From Strigamia acuminata (lineage: Eukaryota; Arthropoda; Chilopoda; Geophilomorpha; Linotaeniidae), in contig OX442314.1 of NCBI GenBank assembly GCA_949358305.1, positions 52,516,369-52,580,368 of the forward strand: a stretch of 64,000 nucleotides of DNA, read 5' to 3'. A program made the position numbers and the translations under genes. Numbering within the stretch: the first letter of the stretch is position 1; each line of letters begins with the position of its first letter. Below the pieces are notes generated by a model that saw only the letters and a program-made list of their open reading frames with translations, searched no databases and had not been told where the DNA came from. Below are positions 32,040 through 44,037 of this stretch, piece by piece.

Positions 32040-33011
32040 TGTGGTGATCTCAAAATATTTCACCAACTTAGAAGATAAAATTAATTGTCTTCTAATTAAT
32101 TTGACTGTGGCACACGCCAAGTCAGATCATGTGACCGAGGGGAGAAATCCTCTCTAGGCACATATCACCCCAGGTTGTCCGGGGTGAAGACGGTTATTAG
32201 CCGTTATGGTGCAATATGGTGTAATAACCACTAGTTGCACCCATTTGAGCTAAGTGCGCAGGTTTTCTGCGCAATATTGAAGCGTGCTGGGCTCACGCCT
32301 TGGCTCAAATCGGGACTCTTGACAAAAATACACAACCCACAACATCACTGCGATATCTGCTCCGACAATACGTATTGACAGTGGACCGTGTAACCGTCAA
32401 GTTTCACCAGCTTGCTTTGTAACGAATTACAAAGCCAGCTATCCTGCTTGAATTAGCTGAAGCTAATTCCAGCAATCGTAACCGAGAAGTTTCCCGACGA
32501 TCGTGAACCATCGCCGTCGCTGCCGCGCGAACGACAGCCACCGCCATCGTACGAGAGCCGGACGCCTACAGCCGTCAACCACCGCCGCCGAGCCGTCGCA
32601 CGAGCCGTAGAAGGAGCCCACGAGAACCATCGTCTTCGACCATCGTTCGTGAGTTCAGCAAACGAAGACATTTGCCTTCGCTCAACAACATTGTGTTGTT
32701 TAAGCGCCATTTTAGCGCTTTGTAGCTTGCAACAGTCGTTGCAAGCCCTTCCATTGTTTTCCGCTCAAATTGTTACGCGACTTGTCGCTCTTCCTATTTC
32801 AACTAGTCAATATATTTTATATTTCATTGTATTTAACTTAATAAAGAATTTGTGTGATTTTTATCATAAAAATTGTGTCTTTATTTTCCTACTTAATAAA
32901 CTTAACCCTAGACAAGTTTAAGGCCGCTGATTGTAAGTCTATTTTAGCATTCACCTGCGGTTTCGTGCTTATTTATTAGAAATAAGTGCGATAATAACCC
33001 GGATCGCAGCA
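32040..33011 (+). repeat. 3' LTR of copy 2
   Basis: 972 bp, same ends as 20642–21613; two mismatches seen by eye. AATAAA lies near 32840. Confidence 0.95.
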
Positions 33012-33175
33012 CAACACACAGTAAGGAATCCTGTGTGTTGTTACTGTTTGTAACAATGTGAGAGAGAGGTGCATTTTAATATGAGAAAAATAGATTGTTT
33101 AGGTGATGTGAATGCTTTATTTACAAACAATTTTAACAATTGTGGATTACACACTCTTGCGGTCTCCTTGTTAGA
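33012..33175. mobile_element. Outer end of the palindromic element's right arm
   Basis: After the CAAC duplication the sequence continues as the reverse complement of 19824–19985, ending GCGGTCTCCTTGT at about 33175. Removing copy 2 and one CAAC restores an unbroken arm. Confidence 0.8.
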
Positions 33176-34135
33176 CGTGCTGCAGTGCTCCAATAAAAAA
33201 TGCGGAATATTTGTATGGAAATTAACAACGAAAAGGAAAGATTTTTTTTTTAAATTTATTAATCATACTGACAATGATATTACTCTCAAATTTACATCAA
33301 ATCAAACAAAACCATGTAAGCATTAGGCGTGACAGTATAACCTGGTGACAACGTTGGAAGCTGTCATTTCAAATTGTGATTCGAGTTCGGATTCGTCGGT
33401 CAGTTTTCGATCTAAAATTTTAATTTTTATTTTATTAAAAGTATTTTTTAATTTTATATTTTGCACCCAAGATATAATATCGAAATAGGGTTTTCGATAA
33501 TTGTTGCGAATTCTTGAATGTTAAGCAAGTTTGTTTCTCTATCAACAGTGATAATGGACTCATTTGCGAAAAAAAATAATTGTAACAATCAGTGCTTTAT
33601 CCAATGTGCAAATTGTCGTTTAAAGATATGTTTATGTTGTTTTTATTTTGGGTATCATGTGATGAACTGTTATCGCTAATCTAATAAAAAATGAATTAAG
33701 AATTGAGCATCGTAAACAATGCTCATCTCATAAATTGGGAAAATTATATAAAGAAATTAAAAAGAAACTTAATGGTTTGAAGTTGTCATTAAACATTTAA
33801 TAAAAAAAATATTAAATTAAGCCAATCTACACACTGTAATTTTATAAATCTAATTAACAATAACAATAATGATTGTATATATACAATCATTATAATCAAA
33901 ACTATCGTGTCGCTGTCCCCGTTTGTTGGCTTCCGTGCAGTCCGCCACTTGAAATAGTGCGCGATTCACACCAAACCCGGTTTTCACTCGCTGCGTCGTC
34001 CGTGAGCGTCTTCTGCAACTTCCCTGGGCCAGTTTTCGACGTAAATTCCGATTCCGCAGCCAAAATTAACGCCCGAACTCACTCAAACGCTGGATGGCAG
34101 AATTATAAACCTACACAAATTAAATTATATTAAAT
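33176..34135. other. AT-rich intergenic stretch, RNase H remnant at left edge
   Basis: The first bases may continue the split RNase H fragment. The rest is A/T-rich with no convincing gene. A less A/T-rich patch at about 33900–34110 has a 57-codon open frame on the minus strand, but no recognisable motif. Confidence 0.35.
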
Positions 34136-35110
34136 TTTATTATTTTATCAATTATGATTGATTAATTTTATTATTATTTTACCAGCAATGTGTGGAGGCA
34201 TCCATTACAGGAAGTGGAATGATGTCATTAAAATTCCTGGATGTGATCATGTGACCAAAAAACAACTCCAGAAAAAATAGTTCTGGATTAATGCTCCAGA
34301 ACTATTTTCCTGAAGTTGTTGCTCAGCAGCCAGTCGTTTACTATATCCCTACACACAGCCTTTTCACTCAAAATGTCTACTAGAGCCCAAAAAGAGTACA
34401 GATTTGGGATAATTATCATGGTTAATCAGCTGACCATGGAGATTTAAAAATTTGGGTAATTATTAAGCTCACTTTAGACATCATTTGGCCAAAATTTGGT
34501 CAAAATCTAAAATGACTCATCCATGCGGTCCCCTTGTTAGTTTGGCACACACCAAACTAAAATAAAATAAAAATACACAATTTCTTAAGTGGTGACAAAT
34601 TTATTTATTAAATAAAACTAAAAACACTTCAGGGTCACCATACGTCAGAAAATTGATTATCAAGAGCACCGGCAAAGATACTTATAATTTAACGATTGTT
34701 GCAAGCATTCTAAATGCAAAACGTTTTATTTTTGTATTCAAAATATTGATTTGCAATGTACACTCACAGAAAGAAAAATATTCTTTTTATTTGTACGATT
34801 TAAATTTTTTATGTATGCCTGCCATGTAAAGATTTAATTACTCCATTTTGGTTTCTTAACAGTGTGGTCCAAACACTCCTAGCTTTGACCCCTGTATCAA
34901 CAATGAAATGCCCTATTGAATCTCAATGGTTATGCATGCACCTGGTGAGCAAACTGAAAAACTATGAAATCAATATCTCTGTCTCTGATGGGCGTACATG
35001 CATCACTGAATGAATAATTAATCAAACATTCTAAATGTAAATTTCAAACATAAACTGCACCAGACGTCATCTGTACTCTGCTGCAGGCAACTCGCAAAAC
35101 ATATTCGTTG
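34136..35110. repeat. Hairpin-bearing non-coding stretch
   Basis: Holds an imperfect 27-bp inverted repeat with a 7-base loop (34263–34323), a shorter CATGGT/ACCATG hairpin near 34420, and a perfect TAGTTTGG/CCAAACTA hairpin (34538–34559). The last lies next to GCGGTCCCCTTGTTAG, which resembles the end of the palindromic element at 33160–33178. Probably decayed foldback repeats. No gene seen. Confidence 0.4.
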
Positions 35111-35985
35111 GAGGTAAGTAAGTTTATCCTTCGGAAGCGAGTGCACCCGCAAAATCCGCACTTTGGGAGTGACTATTCCTCGGATTCCGGCCGGACCAAA
35201 CTCTTCCGGAAAATGTCCGGGGGAATGCTGAGAGTGCCGATAGACGACATTCGATTTTATGTCGTGGATTTTTGTGCGGTTTGCGCCGTGTTTATTATTC
35301 GTACGAGATTTGGTATTTTCGCAGGGTTGTTGTCGCGCGAGATTCATCGGGGTAAAGCGAGTTCATCAACGACCTCGCCGGTGAATGTTGCTAAAAATCT
35401 GTGCAAGTGTTGTCAAATATTGCCGTGATTCGATGGAATTTTTGTCAGACATTGGGAAATTTTTTTTGACTTGTCCAACGCGCCAGTAAATCGAGCGTCC
35501 ACACGCGCCCACATGCGTGAACAGTGCACTCGCCCTCCGCGCCCCGTCGGCGTAGGCGCCGGCCGTCCCCCCTTTCTCTCTCTCTCTCTCTCTTCCGCCC
35601 GGGAATCGCCCTTCCGCCCGTCACCGAATTTTGTCAATATCTGATAAATTTCCACAGAATTGCAGCGACATTGTACGGGATATTTCTGCCCGATTTGACG
35701 GACTTATGTAAAACATTGTTGAAATTCCGTGGAAATTTATAAAATATTGACAAAGGTTGGTGACCGACCCACGGCGCGTTGCGGCGCGGTCGGAGCACGC
35801 GACCCAATCCCCCCCTCCCCCCGTCCCCAAAAAACCACGCCCCGAGGAACCCCGAGGTTCGGTTTCCGACCGGGTCGCCTCTTGATCCGACCCGGGGCGC
35901 GTCACGGCGCGGTCGGAGGACGGCCCTCGCCCCCAAAAACCACACTCCGGGTCACGTGGTCTCGCACCCGACTCTCTCAGTTATC
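35111..35985. other. Start of GC-rich region, no gene seen
   Basis: Base composition turns GC-rich here. An inverted repeat with arms about 35632–35680 and 35718–35757 (both holding TTTCCAC or its complement) forms a stem of about 40 bp. A (CT)n run lies at 35574–35594. ORFs here look like chance products of GC-rich sequence. Confidence 0.4.
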
Positions 35986-35989
35986 CCGT

Positions 35990-38900
35990 TACGGCCCTTG
36001 GCCGTAACGGGCCGTTACGGGATCGTGACGGGACCGTCGGCGGCCCGTTAACGGCCCGCACGGGCCGTGACGGGATCGTGACGGGACCGTTGGCGGCCCG
36101 TTAACGGCCCGCACGCGCCGTGACGGGACCGTGACGGGACCGTCGGCGGCCCGTTAACGGCCCGTACGACTCCATGCGGGCCGTTGACGGGCCGTTAACG
36201 GGCCGTTAACGGGCCGTTAACGGCGTAAATCGAAAAAATCAACAACCGACAACACGTACGTGAAAACGCGTACAACATTCATAGACATTAATCTCGAATC
36301 CTGTTTTTGGTTTTACGCCGTTAACGGGCCGTTAACGGGCCGTTAACGGCCCGTTAACGGCCCGTTAACGGCCCGCGTGAGGTCGTACGGGCCGTCGGCG
36401 AGCCGAAGTCCGGGAACGAAGGCCGTGACGGGATCGTGACGGGACTGTCGGCGGCCCGTTAACGGCCCGCACGCGCCGTGACGGGACCGTGACGGGACCG
36501 TCGGCGGCCCGTTAACGGCCCGTGCGGGCCGTTGCGGGATCGTGACGGGATCGTCGACGGCCCGTTAACGGCCCGTGCGGGCCGTTGCGGGCCGTTGACG
36601 GGCCGTTGACGGGCCGTTAACGGGCCGTTAACGGGCCGTTACGGCGTGAATCGAAAAAATCAACAACCGACAACACGTACATGAAAACGCGTACAACATT
36701 CATAGACATTAATCTCGAATCCTGTTTTCGGTTTTGCCCCGTTAACGGGCCGTTAACGGGCCGTTAACGGGCCGTTAACGGCCCGTGCGGGCCGTTGCGG
36801 GATCGTGACGGGACCGTCGACGGCCCGTTAACGGCCCGTGCGGGCCGTTGCGGGATCGTGACGGGACCGTCAGCGGCCCGTTAACGGCCCGTGCGGGCCG
36901 TTGCGGGATCGTGACGGGATCGTCGACGGCCCGTTAACGGCCCGTGCGGGCCGTTGCGGGATCGTGACGGGACCGTCAGCGGCCCGTTAACGGCCCGTGC
37001 GGGCCGTTGCGGGATCGTGACGGGATCGTCGACGGCCCGTTAACGGCCCGTGCGGGCCGTTGCGGGCCGTTGACGGGCCGTTGACGGGCCGTTAACGGGC
37101 CGTTAACGGGCCGTTACGGCGTGAATCGAAAAAATCAACAACCGACAACACGTACATGAAAACGCGTACAACATTCATAGACATTAATCTCGAATCCTGT
37201 TTTTGGTTTTACGCCGTTAACGGGCCGTTAACGGGCCGTTAACGGCCCGTTAACGGCCCGCGTGAGGTCGTACGGGCCGTCGGCGAGCCGAAGTCCGGGA
37301 ACGAAGGCCGTGACGGGATCGTGACGGGACCGTCAGCGGCCCGTTAACGGCCCGTGCGGGCCGTTGCGGGATCGTGACGGGATCGTCGACGGCCCGTTAA
37401 CGGCCCGTGCGGGCCGTTGCGGGCCGTTGACGGGCCGTTGACGGGCCGTTAACGGGCCGTTAACGGGCCGTTACGGCGTAAATCGAAAAAATCAACAACC
37501 GACAACACGTACGTGAAAACGCGTACAACATTCATAGACATTAATCTCGAATCCTGTTTTCGGTTTTGCCCCGTTAACGGGCCGTTAACGGGCCGTTAAC
37601 GGGCCGTTAACGGCCCGTGCGGGCCGTTGCGGGATCGTGACGGGACCGTCGACGGCCCGTTAACGGCCCGTGCGGGCCGTTGCGGGATCGTGACGGGACC
37701 GTCAGCGGCCCGTTAACGGCCCGTGCGGGCCGTTGCGGGATCGTGACGGGATCGTCGACGGCCCGTTAACGGCCCGTGCGGGCCGTTGCGGGATCGTGAC
37801 GGGACCGTCAGCGGCCCGTTAACGGCCCGTGCGGGCCGTTGCGGGATCGTGACGGGATCGTCGACGGCCCGTTAACGGCCCGTGCGGGCCGTTGCGGGCC
37901 GTTGACGGGCCGTTGACGGGCCGTTAACGGGCCGTTAACGGGCCGTTACGGCGTGAATCGAAAAAATCAACAACCGACAACACGTACATGAAAACGCGTA
38001 CAACATTCATAGACATTAATCTCGAATCCTGTTTTTGGTTTTACGCCGTTAACGGGCCGTTAACGGGCCGTTAACGGCCCGTTAACGGCCCGCGTGAGGT
38101 CGTACGGGCCGTCGGCGAGCCGAAGTCCGGGAACGAAGGCCGTGACGGGATCGTGACGGGACCGTCAGCGGCCCGTTAACGGCCCGTGCGGGCCGTTGCG
38201 GGATCGTGACGGGATCGTCGACGGCCCGTTAACGGCCCGTGCGGGCCGTTGCGGGCCGTTGACGGGCCGTTGACGGGCCGTTAACGGGCCGTTAACGGGC
38301 CGTTACGGCGTAAATCGAAAAAATCAACAACCGACAACACGTACGTGAAAACGCGTACAACATTCATAGACATTAATCTCGAATCCTGTTTTCGGTTTTG
38401 CCCCGTTAACGGGCCGTTAACGGGCCGTTAACGGGCCGTTAACGGCCCGTGCGGGCCGTTGCGGGATCGTGACGGGACCGTCGACGGCCCGTTAACGGCC
38501 CGTGCGGGCCGTTGCGGGATCGTGACGGGACCGTCAGCGGCCCGTTAACGGCCCGTGCGGGCCGTTGCGGGATCGTGACGGGATCGTCGACGGCCCGTTA
38601 ACGGCCCGTGCGGGCCGTTGCGGGATCGTGACGGGACCGTCAGCGGCCCGTTAACGGCCCGTGCGGGCCGTTGCGGGATCGTGACGGGATCGTCGACGGC
38701 CCGTTAACGGCCCGTGCGGGCCGTTGCGGGCCGTTGACGGGCCGTTGACGGGCCGTTAACGGGCCGTTAACGGGCCGTTACGGCGTGAATCGAAAAAATC
38801 AACAACCGACAACACGTACATGAAAACGCGTACAACATTCATAGACATTAATCTCGAATCCTGTTTTTGGTTTTACGCCGTTAACGGGCCGTTAACGGGC

Positions 38901-40880
38901 CGTTAACGGCCCGTTAACGGCCCGCGTGAGGTCGTACGGGCCGTCGGCGAGCCGAAGTCCGGGAACGAAGGCCGTGACGGGATCGTGACGGGACCGTCAG
39001 CGGCCCGTTAACGGCCCGTGCGGGCCGTTGCGGGATCGTGACGGGATCGTCGACGGCCCGTTAACGGCCCGTGCGGGCCGTTGCGGGCCGTTGACGGGCC
39101 GTTGACGGGCCGTTAACGGGCCGTTAACGGGCCGTTACGGCGTGAATCGAAAAAATCAACAACCGACAACACGTACGTGAAAACGCGTACAACATTCATA
39201 GACATTAATCTCGAATCCTGTTTTCGGTTTTGCCCCGTTAACGGGCCGTTAACGGGCCGTTAACGGGCCGTTAACGGCCCGTGCGGGCCGTTGCGGGATC
39301 GTGACGGGACCGTCGACGGCCCGTTAACGGCCCGTGCGGGCCGTTGCGGGATCGTGACGGGACCGTCAGCGGCCCGTTAACGGCCCGTGCGGGCCGTTGC
39401 GGGATCGTGACGGGATCGTCGACGGCCCGTTAACGGCCCGTGCGGGCCGTTGCGGGATCGTGACGGGACCGTCAGCGGCCCGTTAACGGCCCGTGCGGGC
39501 CGTTGCGGGATCGTGACGGGATCGTCGACGGCCCGTTAACGGCCCGTGCGGGCCGTTGCGGGCCGTTGACGGGCCGTTGACGGGCCGTTAACGGGCCGTT
39601 AACGGGCCGTTACGGCGTGAATCGAAAAAATCAACAACCGACAACACGTACATGAAAACGCGTACAACATTCATAGACATTAATCTCGAATCCTGTTTTT
39701 GGTTTTACGCCGTTAACGGGCCGTTAACGGGCCGTTAACGGCCCGTTAACGGCCCGCGTGAGGTCGTACGGGCCGTCGGCGAGCCGAAGTCCGGGAACGA
39801 AGGCCGTGACGGGATCGTGACGGGACCGTCAGCGGCCCGTTAACGGCCCGTGCGGGCCGTTGCGGGATCGTGACGGGATCGTCGACGGCCCGTTAACGGC
39901 CCGTGCGGGCCGTTGCGGGCCGTTGACGGGCCGTTGACGGGCCGTTAACGGGCCGTTAACGGGCCGTTACGGCGTAAATCGAAAAAATCAACAACCGACA
40001 ACACGTACGTGAAAACGCGTACAACATTCATAGACATTAATCTCGAATCCTGTTTTTGGTTTTACGCCGTTAACGGGCCGTTAACGGCCCGTTAACGGCC
40101 CGTTAACGGCCCGCACAGGCCGTGACGGGATCGTGACGGGACTGTCGGCGGCCCGTTAACGGCCCGCACGAGCCGTGACGGGATCGTGACGGGACCGTCG
40201 GCAGCCCGTTAACGGCCCGTACGACTCCATGCGGGCCGTTGACGGGATCGTGACGGGACCGTCGGCAGCCCGTTAACGGCCCGCACGGGCCGTGACGGGA
40301 TCGTGACGGGACCGTCGGCGGCCCGTTAACGGCCCGCACGGGCCGTGACGGGATCGTGACGGGACCGTCGGCGGCCCGTTAACGGCTTGTACGGGCCGTT
40401 ACGGGATCGTGACGGGACCGTGACGGGACCGTCGGCGGCCCGTTAACGGCCCGTACGATTCCATGCGGGCCGTTGACGGGATCGTGACGGGACCGTCGGC
40501 AGCCCGTTAACGGCCCGCACGGGCCGTGACGGGATCGTGACGGGACCGTCGGCGGCCCGTTAACGGCCCGCACGAGCCGTGACGGGATCGTGACGGGACC
40601 GTTGGCGGCCCGTTAACGGCCCGCACGGGCCGTGACGGGATCGTGACGGGACCGTCGGCGGCCCGTTAACGGCTTGTACGGGCCGTTACGGGATCGTGAC
40701 GGGACCGTCGGCGGCCCGTTAACGGCCCGCACGGGCCGTTAACGGGGTCGTTACGGGACCGTCGGCGGCCCGTGCGGCGGCCTCGCCAACCTCGTGCGGC
40801 CCGTTAACGGCCCGTACGGGCCGTTACGGGGCCGTTGCGGGATCGTCGGCGGCCCGTTAACGGCCCGCACGGGACAACGG
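35990..40880. repeat. GTTAAC-rich satellite with 832-bp higher-order repeat
   Basis: Dominated by the palindrome CCGTTAACGG in a monomer of 53 bp. A ~100-bp conserved interlude starting CGAAAAAATCAACAACC recurs at 36231, 36652, 37127, 37484, 37959, 38316, 38791, 39148, 39623 and 39980. From 36652 on the spacings alternate exactly 475 and 357, an 832-bp higher-order unit. The outer parts (before 36600 and after 40080) are less regular monomers. No gene inside; ORFs on either strand only translate the repeat. Confidence 0.95.
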
Positions 40881-41447
40881 GTGCCAACGAGCGCCGGTAG
40901 TCCCGGTAATTTGTTTCAAAATAAATATTTGTCACCGTCTCCCCTCCCTCCTCCTCCTCCCCCTCCTCTCCCTCTCGAGGCCAGACACGGCCGCTCCAAA
41001 ATACGAACCACGACGATGCCTCCGTACCGATAGACCGAGTGGGTCGCGCGACAGACAATGCGCGCAAACTACCGTCGGCGCACGGTGTGCACGGCGCAAC
41101 ACCACGGAAGTAACTACCGGTGCGCCCCTCGTGCGTGCGAGGCAACCCCGAGCTCGCTTAAAGAAGCCACGCAACAACAACCGAGTTCGTTTATCTATTT
41201 ATTTATTTTTTATTCGTCTAGCATTTTAAACGAATCGATGAAAACAAATGAAAACAAACAAACAAATTAATAAACAAATCGAATACATAAAAAAATAAAA
41301 TAAAATAAAATAAAATAAAATAAAATAAAGATGAAATGAAATGAAATAAAATGAAATATTGGCCGTTTCGATCCTCGATGTCGCCTTTATCTGCCTATCC
41401 ATCTATTCTGAAATGAGAGAAGAAAAGATGAGTATTCGAAGAGGCGC
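40881..41447. other. Intergenic sequence and 3' flank of acidic-protein gene
   Basis: Unique GC-rich sequence to about 41180, then A/T-rich low-complexity sequence with (AAAAT)n at about 41288–41330. No gene recognised. Confidence 0.4.
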
Positions 41448-42226
41448 TTAGTGGAGAATTCGCTCACTGTCCCGTTTCTTCGACTCGCGGGTAACCGCCG
41501 GTGCGTCGGAGGAGCCACCAGTGTTGGGTGGCGGCTAAAAAAAAAAAAAAAAAAAAAAAAACGAATGTTTGTCGAAATACGGGGAAAAAAAGGTGCGTAC
41601 ATGCACGGTGAACGTTTTCCACCGACTGACTCACTCACCATGCGCATCAGCATTCTAACTATAGCGCGGTGCGCGTCCAACGCCAAACGCGAGAACACGG
41701 GGCCTCCAGCCGGGAGCAACTCGACTCCATCGGCGACGTCTCGGTCGTCGCTCTCTTCCTCCTCTTCCTCTTCATCTTCTTCTTCTTCCTCTTCTTCTCC
41801 TTCTCCTCCCTCTCCTCCTTCTTCGCCCTCTCCCTCCTCCGCCACTGTCTTTGCCGGAGCCTCCAGCCCGCCCGACAAGGGAGCGGCGGACGACGTAGAT
41901 GGGACGGCGTCGCTCGACGACGAGGCGACGACGCGCGCTGGCGACGATTCTCCGTCTTGACGCGGCTGGAAAATGGAGGGGGAATAGGCGAATGAATAGA
42001 CGAATGAACGACGACAATCTTGACGGGATACCTTTTTGGTTGGCGCCGGATCGCCCGCTTCCCCGGGACGCTTTACCGTTCGCTGCGTCTCCGGCGACTG
42101 TGGCTGCGTCGGCGTCTCCGACGTCCCCGGTGACGGTGGTTGCGACGGTAGCTGCGACTGCGGCGGCTGCAGCTGCGTCAGCGCCTCGTTCTCGCTCCCA
42201 CTCTCGCTCTCGTTTTCGATCGGCAT
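41448..42226 (-). CDS. Three-exon gene for a small acidic Pro/Gln/Ser-rich protein
   Basis: Predicted complement(join(41448..41534, 41639..41965, 42032..42226)), 202 aa. ATG at 42226. Intron 1 (66 bp) has GTATCC and TTTTCCAG; intron 2 (104 bp) has GTGAGT and an acceptor behind a run of about 24 T. Both are phase 0 and exon 3 ends at TAA. Exon 1 is rich in Gln, Pro and Ser. Exon 2 has a long Glu/Asp run and ends ALDAHRAIVRMLMRM, a possible amphipathic helix. Exon 3 is a short polar tail. An acidic stretch plus a helix suggests a nuclear or chromatin-associated protein (inference only). I do not recognise the family. The unspliced frame is also open but would encode the T-run as poly-Phe. Confidence 0.55.
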
Positions 42227-42990
42227 CTGTAGAGAAGGAATAAATTAAATTAAATTGAATTAAATCGAAGCGCGAGCGCGGTAAAACCGAAAGAAGAAGG
42301 GGTGGAGGTGAGGAAAAGAGACCGAAGGACGAGCGAGAGGGGGGCGCTATAGTTTCACCGCACGACTCGTTGCACTATACGAATTGCCCCGAAACAAACG
42401 CCTATTTATTTCTTTATTTTTTTTTATTTATTCATTCATTCGTTAATCTCGTCCACTCGTTAAGTTTTATCAAATTCGTTAAACTCGTTCGTCCATTCGT
42501 CAAATTGGTCGTTTCGTCTAGCGACGAGAACAACGGCGACGCTAACGTTTACGCGAGTAACTCGGTGAGTTCGTGCATTCTGCGCACGCAAAACGCGAAC
42601 GCGGCCAATTGACAAAATAACATTTTACAAGTAATGGTTTAATAATTTACCTCCGTGTGCGAAGCGCGTGTCGCGTCCATTGTGTCTGTCTGTCTGATTT
42701 TGGCGAATGAACCGACGCGACGCCCGGTGATAACAATGGCGATAATGACACGCGACGTAGCATACTTCTAGCTAAACAACAATAATAATAATAATTCATT
42801 AAAAAAATAAAATGAAATAGAATAATTAAATAAACAAACAAAATAATAAATAGATAAATAAATAAATAAATAAATAAATAAGTCGAAAATAAATAAACTA
42901 GCGGCGGGACGGGCCGAGGTCAGAGATTTTGCTCCGTTCTCGCGTCTGTCTATTCCGGGTAGAGGGAGGGAGCGAACGGGCGCGCGCCGG
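42227..42990. other. 5' flank of acidic-protein gene, low-complexity DNA
   Basis: A/T-rich with a (TAAA)n microsatellite at about 42855–42885 and short tandem TTCGTTAAA-like stretches. No gene seen. Confidence 0.4.
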
Positions 42991-43019
42991 ACATCGCTCG
43001 GAATTAAAAAACGGGTAAC

Positions 43020-43986
43020 GGGGGAAGACAGACAGTCGAAATTTGATTCCCCGGTCGTGGAATCGACTCCGCGACCCGTGCTTTAACGGTTAATTGGATT
43101 ATCTTCGTCGTGACTTATCGGGATAAAAATTTTATAGAAAATCGGCCGTATCGTATTTTATTTTCATCTTCCGAGGGTCTCGCGTCGTCGTTGTGGACGG
43201 GAGTCTTCCCGAACACGTTCGACGGGCTTCGCGAATGCTTTCAGATCGGACGCGGAACTCGGGCCCGCCGCTCGGTCGAGCGGCGCCAGTACCCGCCGAG
43301 CGGCGCGGTATCCGATCAAATAACTCCCTTGCTTCGTCACGGTCTCGGACTGGCCTTCGGGCCGGTCAAAATAACAAATAAATGAATAAATCGAAAATAG
43401 AACGCCCCCGTCCCGGCGAGACTAGGGGCGGGTGGCGTCGTTGAGCGGCGGCAGCGGCGGCGGTAGCCCCGACGACTCGCCCCGAAAATAAGCTCCCGCA
43501 CCAGCATTCCTTCGTCCGTCTAAACCTCGCAGCGCGTGCGGTCGCGTGCATTCTACTCGTGTCCGGTGTGGCGATCGGTACAGAGTAAAAAAAAGATCAC
43601 CCGAAAAAGAAAGACGATTAAAGTTTTAATTCTCCGGTCGTGGAACCGACTTTGCGGTTCGTGCTTTAACCGTTAATTAGGTTATCTTCGTCGCAACTCG
43701 TCGTAATAAAAATTTCACAGAAAATCAGCCGTTTCGTATTTTATTTTCATCTTCCGGGGGTCTCGCGCCGTCGTTGTGGACGGGAGTCTTCCCGAACACG
43801 TTCGATGGGTTTTGCCGACACTTTCAGATCGAATGCGGAACTCGGGCCCGTCGCTCGGTCGAGCGGCGCCAGTACCCGCCGAGCGGCACGGTATCCGATA
43901 CCCGTCTTTTTTAAACCTCCCTTGCTTCGTCGGTCTCAGACTGGCCTTCGGGTCGGTCAAAATAAATAAATAAATAAATAAATGAA

Positions 43987-44037
<51 letters not shown>

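Larger units (their letters stand above)
20642..33011 (+). mobile_element. 12.4-kb three-ORF Ty3/gypsy retrotransposon, copy 2
   Basis: Complete plus-strand element: 5' LTR 20642–21613, primer site 21616–21633, gag, pol, spliced ORF3, polypurine tract, 3' LTR 32040–33011. The 4-bp duplication CAAC lies at 20638–20641 and 33012–33015. By eye the LTRs differ at two of 972 positions. All ORFs are open. It is the same family as copy 1 but has a slightly longer LTR variant, so the two are separate insertions rather than a duplication of one locus. Confidence 0.95.

Noticed and set aside
34862-34946. Possible exon between AACAG and GTGAGC
   Set aside because: Only about 28 codons open in one frame, with no match to the channel gene or any motif I know.
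40103-40573. Minus-strand ORFs within the satellite
   Set aside because: They only translate the GC-rich repeat; composition and periodicity explain them.
41387-42226. Single uninterrupted 279-codon ORF
   Set aside because: It would encode a Phe run from a T-tract. Good donor and acceptor sites give a spliced 202-aa product ending at a clean stop.
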